Shown in pieces: positions 21,075-29,564 of a stretch of DNA of 46,698 bases. The translations under genes were made by a program, and so were the position numbers. A model generated the notes under the pieces. It saw only the letters and a list, made by a program, of their open reading frames with translations, was not told the origin of the DNA and made no database searches. Numbering within the stretch: position 1 is the first letter of the stretch; each line of letters starts with the position of its first letter. Location of the stretch: positions 1-46,698 of the forward strand of contig JBBDUG010000009.1 in the NCBI GenBank assembly GCA_040904025.1, in the 5' to 3' direction. Source of the stretch: JBBDUG01 sp040904025. Its GTDB lineage: Bacteria > Patescibacteriota > Minisyncoccia > Phycocordibacterales > SW-6-46-9.

Positions 21075-21719
21075 ATGAACAAATCAAACATTACAGTCCT
21101 TGACGTTATAAAGGCATTTTATATAGGAGACGAACTTCTTCAAGATATTTTTGATGTAGATCAAAAATATACTAAAAAAGAAATTGAGGCAGAGTTAGGG
21201 GGGATGATTAAAAAAGTAGATGACATATCTCAGCGAAAACTACTTGGGTATCATTTAGACAACTGCCTAATTCGATTTGATAACTACTACAACTCGACGT
21301 GGGAAAAGAAAGAGATTCCTCTTTCAGACTGTGGTGTCTGGCCACAAATGGGAGAACTCCCAGCAGAAGCAACACATGGATCTGTTATAGATACAGCTGA
21401 TTATATTCGTCCATATCTTAAAGATAAAAACAAACTTACATTAAAAATGAGTCGAGTACTGTATATAGAAGAAATGATGAAATATGCAGAGATTATCTTG
21501 AAATACATCCCCATCATTGTCATAGAAGATGGAGTTATACGGCAAAACAAGATTACAAGTCAGACAGAGGTTGAAAGAAAGAGGTATAAAAAGTGCAAGT
21601 ATGATATAGATGATGGAAACCACCGAGCGCTTGCCTACGCACTACTTGGGAAAGAAACGATACCGGCTTATGTTGGGAAACGGGTATTTAAGAATGAGAT
21701 CCTCTACCCCTCACAATAA
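21075..21719 (+). CDS. ParB/Srx-fold-like protein, paralogue B
   Basis: A 214-residue paralogue of the protein at 16020-16661, roughly 85% identical. It has the same C-terminal DDGNHRALAYALLGKETIPA block and central GELPAEATHGSVIDTADY block. Differences cluster in residues 25-50 and are mostly conservative, suggesting purifying selection on both copies. The function is unknown; a nucleotide-binding ParB-like fold is inferred from the motif only. TATACT lies 9 nt before the ATG. It is the last gene of the array; about 150 nt after its stop the GH130 operon region begins. Confidence 0.6.
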   Translation: MNKSNITVLDVIKAFYIGDELLQDIFDVDQKYTKKEIEAELGGMIKKVDDISQRKLLGYHLDNCLIRFDNYYNSTWEKKEIPLSDCGVWPQMGELPAEATHGSVIDTADYIRPYLKDKNKLTLKMSRVLYIEEMMKYAEIILKYIPIIVIEDGVIRQNKITSQTEVERKRYKKCKYDIDDGNHRALAYALLGKETIPAYVGKRVFKNEILYPSQ

Positions 21720-21862
21720 CAAGCGCTCTGGAGCATAAGAAGTCTTAAATCTAAAATAGGTATGCAGCACTTCTAATCAAACCATGTTCCTATTTATCCA
21801 TTTTCCCCATTTAGTGAAGTATATTTTTTATGTCATAATGGAGAGGAATTATATAAAAGTTG

Positions 21863-21868
21863 TATAAA
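21863..21868 (+). promoter_or_regulatory. -10 box before the GH130 operon
   Basis: TATAAA. A start site near 21875 lies downstream of ATG 21870, which favours ATG 21939 as the real start. Confidence 0.4.
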
Positions 21869-21938
21869 AATGCGTTTCCTACCCTCCATTCCTCATACAC
21901 AACCTCTGGGAATATCCTCAATCAAAGGATGTATCAAT

Positions 21939-23684
21939 ATGATAGTGTATAAAGCACATCTGTTTTCAGACACCTTTCATCTCATCCAATCATCTTTCTA
22001 CAATGATTTTTCCGGTACAGCATCTGAGATGACTTTTAAAAATGAGGAATTTGATACACTACACCCCAAGCGAAATGTAGACTCCTGCATATCTCTCTCA
22101 TCAAGAAATGGTGTACACAGCGCACTCTTTCTTGTTGATGGAAACCTCAGACATGCACATTCAGATGACCTCAAGAAGTGGGAAATCGCACATACTTACA
22201 CAGACATACATGAACCGGGGCTGATCATCCCAGACTATACATTTGAGAACAAGGAGGTCCTCCTCTATGGAAAAGACGCTGTCCATGTCGCTTTTATCAA
22301 GGACGGAAAAATTGCATACAACCCACCCGCTCCGCTCCTCTCACCACGAGACCATCTTTTTGACAAAGAAGGACTCCGCCCTATACACGTATGGCGTGAT
22401 AAAGAAGAGGGAGTTCTTTTTCTTTTATACGAAACTGTCTCAGATGATGAATATATGATTGGCGGTGCTCTACTTGATGTACATGCACCACATCGTATCA
22501 CCTGGCGTAGTGAAGATCCCCTTATTCGAGAAAAAATAACAAATCGCGTATGGTCAATTGGTGCCTGCACTGATCCCTCTTCGGTCTATGTCTATGTTAC
22601 CTCCGAGAAAGGGGGTTTGCGTGTAATACAATTCCCCTACCCTTTCCGTGAACACTCAACAGGTTCTCATCCAACACTTACACGATATGAGAATAATCCC
22701 ATCATCACCCCCGACTCACTCAATGACTGGGAATCAGAAGCAACTTTTAACCCAGCAGCATTTGAAGACGAGGGGAAAGTACATATACTCTACCGAGCAC
22801 TCGGACCACACGGACTCTCCTCTGTTGGGTATGCTGTCAGCGATGATGGATACTCTGTAGACCATAGACATCCAGAACCTATATACTACCCACGCGAACC
22901 ATTTGAAGGTATTAACTGTACACCTGGCACATATTCTGACATATATGCTTCTGGTGGTGGATGGGGTGGCTGTGAAGATCCAAAAATAACAGTGCTTGAA
23001 GATACGGTGTATATGACATATGTCGCATACAACGGATGGGCACCACCTCGTGCAGCTATCACTTCCCTATCCCTAGAAAATTTTCGTGCGAAAAAATTCA
23101 ATTGGAAAAAGCCACAACTCATCTCTCCACCAGGTGTGGTAACAAAGAGTGCATCAATACTCCCAGAAAAAATAGGTGACACATACTATATTTTCCACCG
23201 TATTTTCCCTCACATACTTATCGACAAAAGAGACACACTTGATTTCTCCGATGGTAAGTGGCTCAAGACACACCATCTGATAAAAACACGTCCCTCTCAC
23301 TGGGATTCACGTAAAATTAGCGTGGGAGCAACTCCTATAAAAACCAATAAGGGGTGGCTTGTTATATACCACGCTGTGGACGACAGGGATCGACACTACC
23401 GATACTGTATTGGTGCACTCTTGCTTGACCTAGAGCATCCTGAGAAAGTTATCGCTCGTAGTAGTCGTCCTGCCCTTATGCCTACAGAATGGTATGAAAA
23501 TGAAGGAAAACCGGGTGTCGCATACCCCTGCGGTGCTGTTATCAAAGACGGCGAGCTTCTTGTATACTATGGCGGGGGTGACAAGGTAGTATGTGTTGCC
23601 CATGCGGATGCAGATACATTCATCCAACACCTCCTTGATGACACACTCTCTTCATTTTCATTTGAACCGGTAAAAATACGATAA
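21939..23684 (+). CDS. GH130-family protein (glycoside phosphorylase-like), first of operon
   Basis: A 581-residue protein. The C-terminal domain (about 246-570) is a GH130 five-bladed propeller: RYENNPIITP, then TFNPAAFEDEGKVHILYRA, the catalytic GGCEDPKI near 344-351 with the general-acid Asp, and IYHAVDDRDRHYR and YPCGAVIKDG later. GH130 enzymes phosphorolyse beta-mannosides to mannose-1-phosphate. The N-terminal half looks like a degenerate propeller without the GCEDP motif. Start 21939 (MIVYKAHLF) is chosen because AAAGGA lies upstream and the promoter sits too close to ATG 21870, which would add 23 residues. The stop overlaps the next ATG (TAATG). Confidence 0.8.
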   Translation: MIVYKAHLFSDTFHLIQSSFYNDFSGTASEMTFKNEEFDTLHPKRNVDSCISLSSRNGVHSALFLVDGNLRHAHSDDLKKWEIAHTYTDIHEPGLIIPDYTFENKEVLLYGKDAVHVAFIKDGKIAYNPPAPLLSPRDHLFDKEGLRPIHVWRDKEEGVLFLLYETVSDDEYMIGGALLDVHAPHRITWRSEDPLIREKITNRVWSIGACTDPSSVYVYVTSEKGGLRVIQFPYPFREHSTGSHPTLTRYENNPIITPDSLNDWESEATFNPAAFEDEGKVHILYRALGPHGLSSVGYAVSDDGYSVDHRHPEPIYYPREPFEGINCTPGTYSDIYASGGGWGGCEDPKITVLEDTVYMTYVAYNGWAPPRAAITSLSLENFRAKKFNWKKPQLISPPGVVTKSASILPEKIGDTYYIFHRIFPHILIDKRDTLDFSDGKWLKTHHLIKTRPSHWDSRKISVGATPIKTNKGWLVIYHAVDDRDRHYRYCIGALLLDLEHPEKVIARSSRPALMPTEWYENEGKPGVAYPCGAVIKDGELLVYYGGGDKVVCVAHADADTFIQHLLDDTLSSFSFEPVKIR

Positions 23685-25585
23685 TGTTTGTATTCAAACG
23701 CAATACACACAACCCTATACTACAACCTGATCGCCACGAACCTTGGCGTTCTCGTGCAGTTTTTAATTGGTCTCCGATACAGAAGGACGGAAAAACACAT
23801 GTATTCTATCGTGCAGAATCACAACCTGATCTTGCAGAGAAGAACAGAATAGTCTCTAGCATTGGTCATGCAAGCTCTGAAGATGAAATCCATTTTGATA
23901 ACCATACACAGTTCATAGCTCCTGAGGCTGATTGGGATATGTACGGGTGTGAAGATCCACGCGTAACATTTTTTGAAGGCTCGTACTATATTTTCTATAC
24001 CGCACTCTCCCAATACCCCTTCCGTCCGGAAGGTATACGCGTGGGTGTTGGGATAAGTGACGACCTTCAATCTCTTAAAGAACGTCACCTAGTCACACCA
24101 TTTAATGCAAAAGCTGCCACTCTTTTCCCTGAGCGTATCGGAGGAAAAATAGCACTACTACTAACTGTAGATCCAGACCAACCTCCAGCTCGCACAGCCC
24201 TCTTTACCTGTGACCATATAGAAGAACTCTGGAGCGAAGATGTGTGGAAAACATGGTATGAACATATAGATGAATACACAATCGACCCACGAAGGTCACA
24301 GAACGACCATGTAGAAATTGGAGCAACTCCATTAAAAACAGAAGAAGGGTGGCTTCTCATCTACTCCCATATTCAGAACTATTTTTCTAATGAGAAGATA
24401 TTTGGAATTGAAGCATTACTCCTTGATGAACAAGATCCTCTCACCATCCGTGCACGCACGGAAGCACCAATTGCAGTACCTCAGGAACTCTATGAGAAAT
24501 TTGGACATGTTCCTAACATTATCTTTCCCTCTGGAAGCCGTATAAAAGACGACACACTATACATATACTACGGTTGTGCTGATACCGTGTGTGCATCTGC
24601 ATCAGTTCATTTCCCCAACCTTCTTTCATATCTCATCAATACTTCTCCGAAAGAACTTGTGGATAGACCGATAAAAAGGCCATTATTAAAACCTCGTAAA
24701 AATACTTCGTGGGAAGCACGGGCGGTCTTTAATCCCGCTGCATTTGAGCACAATGATACTATTCACATCTTCTACCGCGGCCAATCAGAAGATAACACTT
24801 CCCGTATTGGATATGCTCAGTCAAAAGATGGTGTGCATATTGACACACGAAAAAAGGACCCAATATACGAACCACGAATGCCTTTTGAGCAAAAACAAAA
24901 GAATGATCATGAAAACTCAGGGTGTGAAGATCCACGCATCACCATACTCGACGATACTATATACATGCTCTACACCGCATATGATCAAACACTCCCGCGT
25001 GTTGCTGTATCTTCGCTCTCACTTGATAATTTTGAAAAAGAAAAATGGGATTGGGGGACACCTCAGATCATTTCTCCAGAGGGAATTGATGACAAAGATG
25101 CCTGTCTTTTGTCAGAAAAATATAATGATCAATATGTAATCATTCATCGTATACAAAATCATGTCTGTGCAGACATGCTCCCATCTCTTGATTTCTCAAC
25201 TGACAAAGCAACAAAATGTATTCAAATCTTTGGACCACGACCGGGTATGTGGGACAGCAAAAAAGTCGGAATTGGAGCACCACCGCACAAGACAGAGAAG
25301 GGTTGGCTATGGCTCTATCACGGCGTATCGGATGATAATGTATATCGTGTTGGAGCTCTATTAACTTCCCTTGACGACCCACCGCACCTTATCAGCCGCA
25401 CCGCTACGCCAATCTTTGGACCTCACTATATATGGGAGAAAGAAGGGGTTGTTCCCAATGTCGTATTCCCCTGCGGTTCTGTTATCCGTGATGACACACT
25501 CTTCCTCTATTACGGCGCAGCTGATATGCATGTTGGAGTGGTGACACTTTCTGTTAGCAAATTGCTTGATATACTTTCTATATAA
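23684..25585 (+). CDS. Tandem GH130 protein (two phosphorylase-like domains)
   Basis: A 633-residue protein with two complete GH130 propellers. Domain 1 (about 1-320) has NPILQPDRHEPW, YGCEDPRVTFFE near 86-97 and FPSGSRIKDDTLYIYYGCAD. Domain 2 (about 330-633) has AVFNPAAFEHNDTIHIFYRG, SGCEDPRITILDDTIYMLY near 411-429, IGAPPHKTEKGWLWLYHG and FPCGSVIRDDTLFLYYGAAD. Both keep the GCEDPR acid motif, so both may be active. Usual GH130 enzymes have a single domain. No signal peptide, so it acts in the cytoplasm. It is coupled at both ends by TAATG overlaps to the first GH130 gene and the HAD gene. Confidence 0.85.
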   Translation: MFVFKRNTHNPILQPDRHEPWRSRAVFNWSPIQKDGKTHVFYRAESQPDLAEKNRIVSSIGHASSEDEIHFDNHTQFIAPEADWDMYGCEDPRVTFFEGSYYIFYTALSQYPFRPEGIRVGVGISDDLQSLKERHLVTPFNAKAATLFPERIGGKIALLLTVDPDQPPARTALFTCDHIEELWSEDVWKTWYEHIDEYTIDPRRSQNDHVEIGATPLKTEEGWLLIYSHIQNYFSNEKIFGIEALLLDEQDPLTIRARTEAPIAVPQELYEKFGHVPNIIFPSGSRIKDDTLYIYYGCADTVCASASVHFPNLLSYLINTSPKELVDRPIKRPLLKPRKNTSWEARAVFNPAAFEHNDTIHIFYRGQSEDNTSRIGYAQSKDGVHIDTRKKDPIYEPRMPFEQKQKNDHENSGCEDPRITILDDTIYMLYTAYDQTLPRVAVSSLSLDNFEKEKWDWGTPQIISPEGIDDKDACLLSEKYNDQYVIIHRIQNHVCADMLPSLDFSTDKATKCIQIFGPRPGMWDSKKVGIGAPPHKTEKGWLWLYHGVSDDNVYRVGALLTSLDDPPHLISRTATPIFGPHYIWEKEGVVPNVVFPCGSVIRDDTLFLYYGAADMHVGVVTLSVSKLLDILSI

Positions 25586-26340
25586 TGAATATAGACGACA
25601 AAAAACTTATCATCTTTGATGTTGACCAAACACTGACTAAAAGCAAGTCTAACCTGGAAGAGGATATGGCAACATTACTCTGTGAGCTGCTACGTCATAC
25701 CTCTGTCGCCTTTATATCCGGTGCTTCATTTGAGCAGCTAAAGACACAAGTGGTAGACTTGCTTCCATGTAATGAATATTTTGAACGTCTTTTTATACTC
25801 CCTACCTCTGGTGCTCTTTTTTACACATACACCAATGGAAAGTGGGAACTTGTCTACCAATCACAACTATCACAAACAGAGCGTGAACATGTGATTCGGG
25901 CAATAGAAGAAACATTGGATGAAATTGAACTCCCTAGACCAGATACACTCTATGGAGAACGTATTGAAAACAGAGGTGCACAAATTACCTTTTCTGGCCT
26001 TGGTCAAGAAGCACCACTTTCAGAAAAAAAGAAATGGGACCCAGAACGAAAAAAAAGAAAAAGTATTCAATCGGCGCTTGCACCTAAACTACCTTCATTT
26101 GATGTTAGATTAGGTGGTTCAACATCAATTGACGTGGTAAAGAAGGGACAAAACAAAGGTGCGGGGGTAGAGCGACTTGCACAACATATCTCAATTCCCC
26201 TCTCATCCCTTCTTTTTATAGGAGATGCGCTCTTTGAAGGTGGAAATGATGCATCAATGCGAGATATTGGAGTTGAGTCTATACGCGTAGATAACCCAGA
26301 AGAAACAAAAAAGTATATTCAATCGATGCTCCGTGGGTAA
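25585..26340 (+). CDS. HAD-family phosphatase/phosphomannomutase-like protein
   Basis: A 251-residue HAD-superfamily protein (type IIB cap). Motif I is LIIFDVDQTLT near residues 8-18 (D-x-D-x-T), motif II is AFISGAS near 42, Lys is present near 160-175, and motif IV is FIGDALFEGGND near 212-223. This ending (GD.L..GGND) and the length are typical of eukaryotic-type phosphomannomutases, although sugar-phosphate phosphatases look alike. With two GH130 proteins upstream, conversion of mannose-1-phosphate to mannose-6-phosphate would complete a route from beta-mannosides to glycolysis, or the reverse. The start overlaps the GH130 stop (TAATG). Confidence 0.75.
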   Translation: MNIDDKKLIIFDVDQTLTKSKSNLEEDMATLLCELLRHTSVAFISGASFEQLKTQVVDLLPCNEYFERLFILPTSGALFYTYTNGKWELVYQSQLSQTEREHVIRAIEETLDEIELPRPDTLYGERIENRGAQITFSGLGQEAPLSEKKKWDPERKKRKSIQSALAPKLPSFDVRLGGSTSIDVVKKGQNKGAGVERLAQHISIPLSSLLFIGDALFEGGNDASMRDIGVESIRVDNPEETKKYIQSMLRG

Positions 26341-26470
26341 TGCGACAGAAGATTTCAGTGCGATTAATGTTAACTACAAGCATCTGTACATCCCTGTATG
26401 CTGATTATAATCTCGGTCAGCGTATCGATTCCCCAACTTAAATATACAAGGGGATGAAATAAGAGAGCTT

Positions 26471-26476
26471 TATAAT
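26471..26476 (+). promoter_or_regulatory. -10 box of the 26506 gene
   Basis: TATAAT; gives a leader of about 22 nt before ATG 26506. Confidence 0.5.
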
Positions 26477-26505
26477 TTCTCTTTTTTTTGCTAGGGTTCA
26501 TACAT

Positions 26506-27771
26506 ATGAAAAAAATATTTTCCATACTTGCAGTCATACTCATTATCACCGCGGGAGTTCTCACATTTAAAAACGCAGAGAAAACAGAGATAACAAAAGC
26601 CGACATCACTGTAGTAGAAGAAGAGCCGATCGATACCCCTCTTCCTCCCCTTGCTCTTGCTCCACAAACAGTTTCCTTTGAAGATGGTACAGAAGCCACA
26701 CTCCAGGTGGCAGATGCATTTAATATCACTGTTGCATCAGAGGATCTGGGAAAGGCCCGCTTCATGACAAAAAGCCCCGATGGACGACTATTCGTCCCCG
26801 ACATGGTTGACTACTCTCTCAGCCGAGAAGGACGACTACTCATATTCGATGACTTCAACGAAACATCGGGAACATTTGAATCACAAACTACATACCTCTC
26901 AGGATTGAGAGGGCCGCATAATGTGGCATTCTACACCGACGAGTCTGGCCAAACATGGCTCTATCTTACCCTCACCGAACATCTCGTACGGTATCCATAC
27001 AGTCCGGGTGATACAGAACCATCTGGAGAAGGAGAGGTGATAATGGAGTTTCCTAATGAACAGAGTGAGGGAGCAGACGGTGTTGTCTGGCATATCACCC
27101 GCACCCTCCTCTTCAGAGGAGATCGTATGTATATCTCTGTGGGAAGTGGATGTAATGTGTGTGAGGAGGCTGAGGATGAAGTGCGTGCAATGATCATCAC
27201 CGCAAACCCCGAAGGAGGTGATGTGGAGGTGTATGCTGAGGGTATAAAAAACGCAGTCGGGATGGAGATTGTAGATGGACAGCTATATGCCACAGAAAAT
27301 GGAACCGATCATCTCGGTGATGATGCACCAAACGATCTCCTCTACCGTATAGAGCGTAATGAGCACTACGGATGGCCGTACTGTTATGAAGACGATGGTG
27401 AAATTATTGCTGATGAATCAATAGATTGGGAGCGTGATCCAGTCAACTGCGGCGCTGTTCCAATCTCCTTCGTCTCGTTTGAAGCACATTCAGCTCCACT
27501 GGGTGTCACATACTTCGAAGATGCCCACGAGGCATTAGAAGATTCATTTCTCGTTGCACTCCAGGGATCCTGGGAGCCTGAGATTGGCACCGGGTATCAG
27601 GTAGTGCGCATCTCTCCCGAAGGAGATAAAGAAGTCTTCATCGATGGATTCCAAGAAGAGGACGGTACACGCATCGGTCGCCCCGTCCATGTACTCCAAT
27701 GGAATGAGGATTCTCTTTTCATTACCGATGACTTCAACGGACGCATGTACTACCTCGAAGCAGCGTCATAG
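26506..27771 (+). CDS. Secreted PQQ-type sugar dehydrogenase-like beta-propeller
   Basis: A 421-residue protein. The N-terminal helix (MKKIFSILAVILIITAGVLTF) is a signal or anchor. The propeller domain (about 70-420) resembles soluble aldose/L-sorbosone dehydrogenases: SPDGRLFVPDM, LRGPHNVAFY with the family His, SVGSGCNVCEE, GIKNAVGMEI, and NERNEHYGWPYC-like RNEHYGWPYCYED. These enzymes use PQQ to oxidise sugars outside the cell, but no PQQ genes are visible here, so the cofactor and activity are unproven. The frame continues to a TTG at 26488, which is rejected because the ATG is better placed after the promoter. Confidence 0.78.
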   Translation: MKKIFSILAVILIITAGVLTFKNAEKTEITKADITVVEEEPIDTPLPPLALAPQTVSFEDGTEATLQVADAFNITVASEDLGKARFMTKSPDGRLFVPDMVDYSLSREGRLLIFDDFNETSGTFESQTTYLSGLRGPHNVAFYTDESGQTWLYLTLTEHLVRYPYSPGDTEPSGEGEVIMEFPNEQSEGADGVVWHITRTLLFRGDRMYISVGSGCNVCEEAEDEVRAMIITANPEGGDVEVYAEGIKNAVGMEIVDGQLYATENGTDHLGDDAPNDLLYRIERNEHYGWPYCYEDDGEIIADESIDWERDPVNCGAVPISFVSFEAHSAPLGVTYFEDAHEALEDSFLVALQGSWEPEIGTGYQVVRISPEGDKEVFIDGFQEEDGTRIGRPVHVLQWNEDSLFITDDFNGRMYYLEAAS

Positions 27772-27841
27772 AATACATTCATACGTTCACTCTCGACTGG
27801 ATCTTTATTTTTGATTATTTTAATCAAAGGAGCAGAGAAAT

Positions 27842-27870
27842 AAAAAAAAGGAGGACATTAAATGTCCTCC
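27842..27870 (-). terminator. Intrinsic terminator of the 27858-28295 gene
   Basis: GGAGGACATT (27850-27859) pairs with AATGTCCTCC (27861-27870). On the minus strand it is followed by eight T. The stop codon of the gene lies inside the hairpin. Confidence 0.85.
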
Positions 27871-28295
27871 GGACATGTAGGACATGCCCTATAAATATCT
27901 TCGATCAGATTAAGCATGCGCTCCATCCGACTAATGAGCCATTCGTGCTCAGCAGGATCACCAGGAGATGTCTCCAGTCTTTGCCAGAATGCATCAAAAT
28001 CCCTACTTATCCCGTACGCTCTCAGCCCCCACCAAGATCGACGGGCGAACGAGAAGCCTCTTTGCTTCAGGATGGTGTTGATATCACCCTCCATAGTTAT
28101 AAGCGTATCAAGCACAGGTTTAAGCTCTGAAAGTGCAAGCTCTGAAAAAAGCGAGTCCGTACATTTCACTTGTACGAGAGCTTTGTGGCAAGATTCAATC
28201 GTTGCTACTTTTCCACTCTGCTGTTGACACTCTTCTGCCAAGAGAAGTGAATCATTAGACGTCAGCAAAAAAGCTACCATGATGAGCATATGCAT
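27858..28295 (-). CDS. Small secreted protein of unknown function
   Basis: A 145-residue protein from ATG 28295 (MHMLIMVAFLLTSNDSLLLA), which lies 7 nt after a perfect AGGAGG. The track-length frame to 28316 is therefore too long. A hydrophobic N-terminus suggests export. The rest is helical with six cysteines (ECQQQ, ESCHK, VKCTDS, YRACPTCPEDI among them), compatible with disulfides. Not recognised. It has a TAGTGT-type promoter, a 38-nt stretch from the -10 to the ATG, a strong Shine-Dalgarno and a terminator that includes its stop codon, so it belongs to the monocistronic class. Confidence 0.7.
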   Translation of the reverse strand: MHMLIMVAFLLTSNDSLLLAEECQQQSGKVATIESCHKALVQVKCTDSLFSELALSELKPVLDTLITMEGDINTILKQRGFSFARRSWWGLRAYGISRDFDAFWQRLETSPGDPAEHEWLISRMERMLNLIEDIYRACPTCPEDI

Positions 28296-28333
28296 ACGCT
28301 GACCTCCTAGAAACATGAACGTGGTCTATTTCA

Positions 28334-28339
28334 ACACTA
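28334..28339 (-). promoter_or_regulatory. Extended -10 TGC-TAGTGT promoter
   Basis: The minus strand reads TGCTAGTGT, 38 nt before ATG 28295, as in the array genes at 19161 and 19586. The -35 is weak. Confidence 0.5.
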
Positions 28340-28463
28340 GCACAAATAGATATGTTCTACACAAAAATGCTGAGTGAAAGCGCTAGAATCATACTGTAAC
28401 GGATATTTTAAATTCCATGCAAATTCACGCTCACGTAAGAACTGATATACTAAAACTACTACT

Positions 28464-29564
28464 ATGCCTAGACTAACGCGCGTTATATCACAATACCAAA
28501 AGGCAAAAGAGCTTTATTTAAAATATGAGCGCATTCTCATGCCGGGAACCCTCGTTGTGGGTTTTATTGTCGACTATATCACCTTCACCTCTATCGAGAT
28601 CCGCACCGCCCTTACCGTTCTCCTCATATACTGGCTGGCAGCAGGAAGCATCATTCTCTTTATCAACCTCTATGATGAAGGAAAGATAGGTGAACGTCTG
28701 CGATATGGACGTCTGGCCGCACCTCTTTTCCTTCAATTTTTCTTCGGCGCACTTCTGGGAGGCTCTTTTATCTTCTACTGGTTCAGTGGTACTTTTTCGG
28801 TAAGTTGGCCCTTCATCCTTCTGCTGGTTATACTCATGGTCTCCAACGATTTTCTGCGCGAACACTTCCATAAACCACTCTTGCAAGTGAATATCTATTT
28901 CTTTATCACCCTCTCGCTCTCCACTGTTATGCTCCCTTTCATCTTCAACTCGCTGAGTGCATGGCTCTTTATCCTTGCGGGTGTGGTGAGCACGGGAATC
29001 ATATACGGTTTTATACAACTCCTGCAACGAATCCGAAACACTGTTGGAGAAAAGCATAAATCCATCTGGGCAGGAGTGATCTCAATCCTCATTATTATGA
29101 ACCTCTTCTATTTCACCTCGATCATCCCTCCAATCCCCCTCTCCATTCGAGAAGCTGGCATATACCACAGCATTGAAAAATCAAACGCAACGTACACCCT
29201 TGTAGGTGAAAAAGAAAATATATTCCAAAAAATTATTCCTGGGCAAACATTACACATACAACCTAAACAACGTGTCTACGCATATTCTTCTATCTTTGCT
29301 CCCACAAATCTCAACACCACTATCTACCACACATGGTATCACTACAACCCTGACACCAAGCAGTGGCTCAAACAAGATAGGTTTGCCTTCCCTATCTTTG
29401 GAGGAAGAAACGATGGATACAGAGGCTTCACCTGGAAATCAAATCTTCAAGAAGGAAAATGGAAGATAAATGTAGAAACACAACGTGGTCGTACCCTTGG
29501 ACAAATATCCTTCGCTATCAAACATACACAAGAAGATGTCCTTTTAATAGAAACGAAACGCTAA
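28464..29564 (+). CDS. Multi-pass membrane protein with C-terminal DUF2914 domain
   Basis: A 366-residue protein. About six TM helices cover residues 27-230 (TLVVGFIVDYITF, VLLIYWLAAGSIILFINLY, FLQFFFGALLGGSFIFYW, then further helices to ILIIMNLFYFTSIIPP). The C-terminal extracytoplasmic part (about 245-360) fits DUF2914: IYHTWYHYNPDTKQWLKQD, then the GGRNDGYRGFTWKSNLQEGK stretch and WKINVETQRGRTLGQISF at the end. The function of DUF2914 is unknown. A TATACT box lies 12 nt before the ATG. The last 4 nt overlap the tail of the minus-strand beta-helix gene. Confidence 0.75.
   Translation: MPRLTRVISQYQKAKELYLKYERILMPGTLVVGFIVDYITFTSIEIRTALTVLLIYWLAAGSIILFINLYDEGKIGERLRYGRLAAPLFLQFFFGALLGGSFIFYWFSGTFSVSWPFILLLVILMVSNDFLREHFHKPLLQVNIYFFITLSLSTVMLPFIFNSLSAWLFILAGVVSTGIIYGFIQLLQRIRNTVGEKHKSIWAGVISILIIMNLFYFTSIIPPIPLSIREAGIYHSIEKSNATYTLVGEKENIFQKIIPGQTLHIQPKQRVYAYSSIFAPTNLNTTIYHTWYHYNPDTKQWLKQDRFAFPIFGGRNDGYRGFTWKSNLQEGKWKINVETQRGRTLGQISFAIKHTQEDVLLIETKR

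Noticed and set aside
27800..27835. AT-rich hairpin TTTGATTA-TTT-TAATCAAA as terminator of the 26506 gene
   Set aside because: No GC in the stem and no proper T-run after it; too weak to call.
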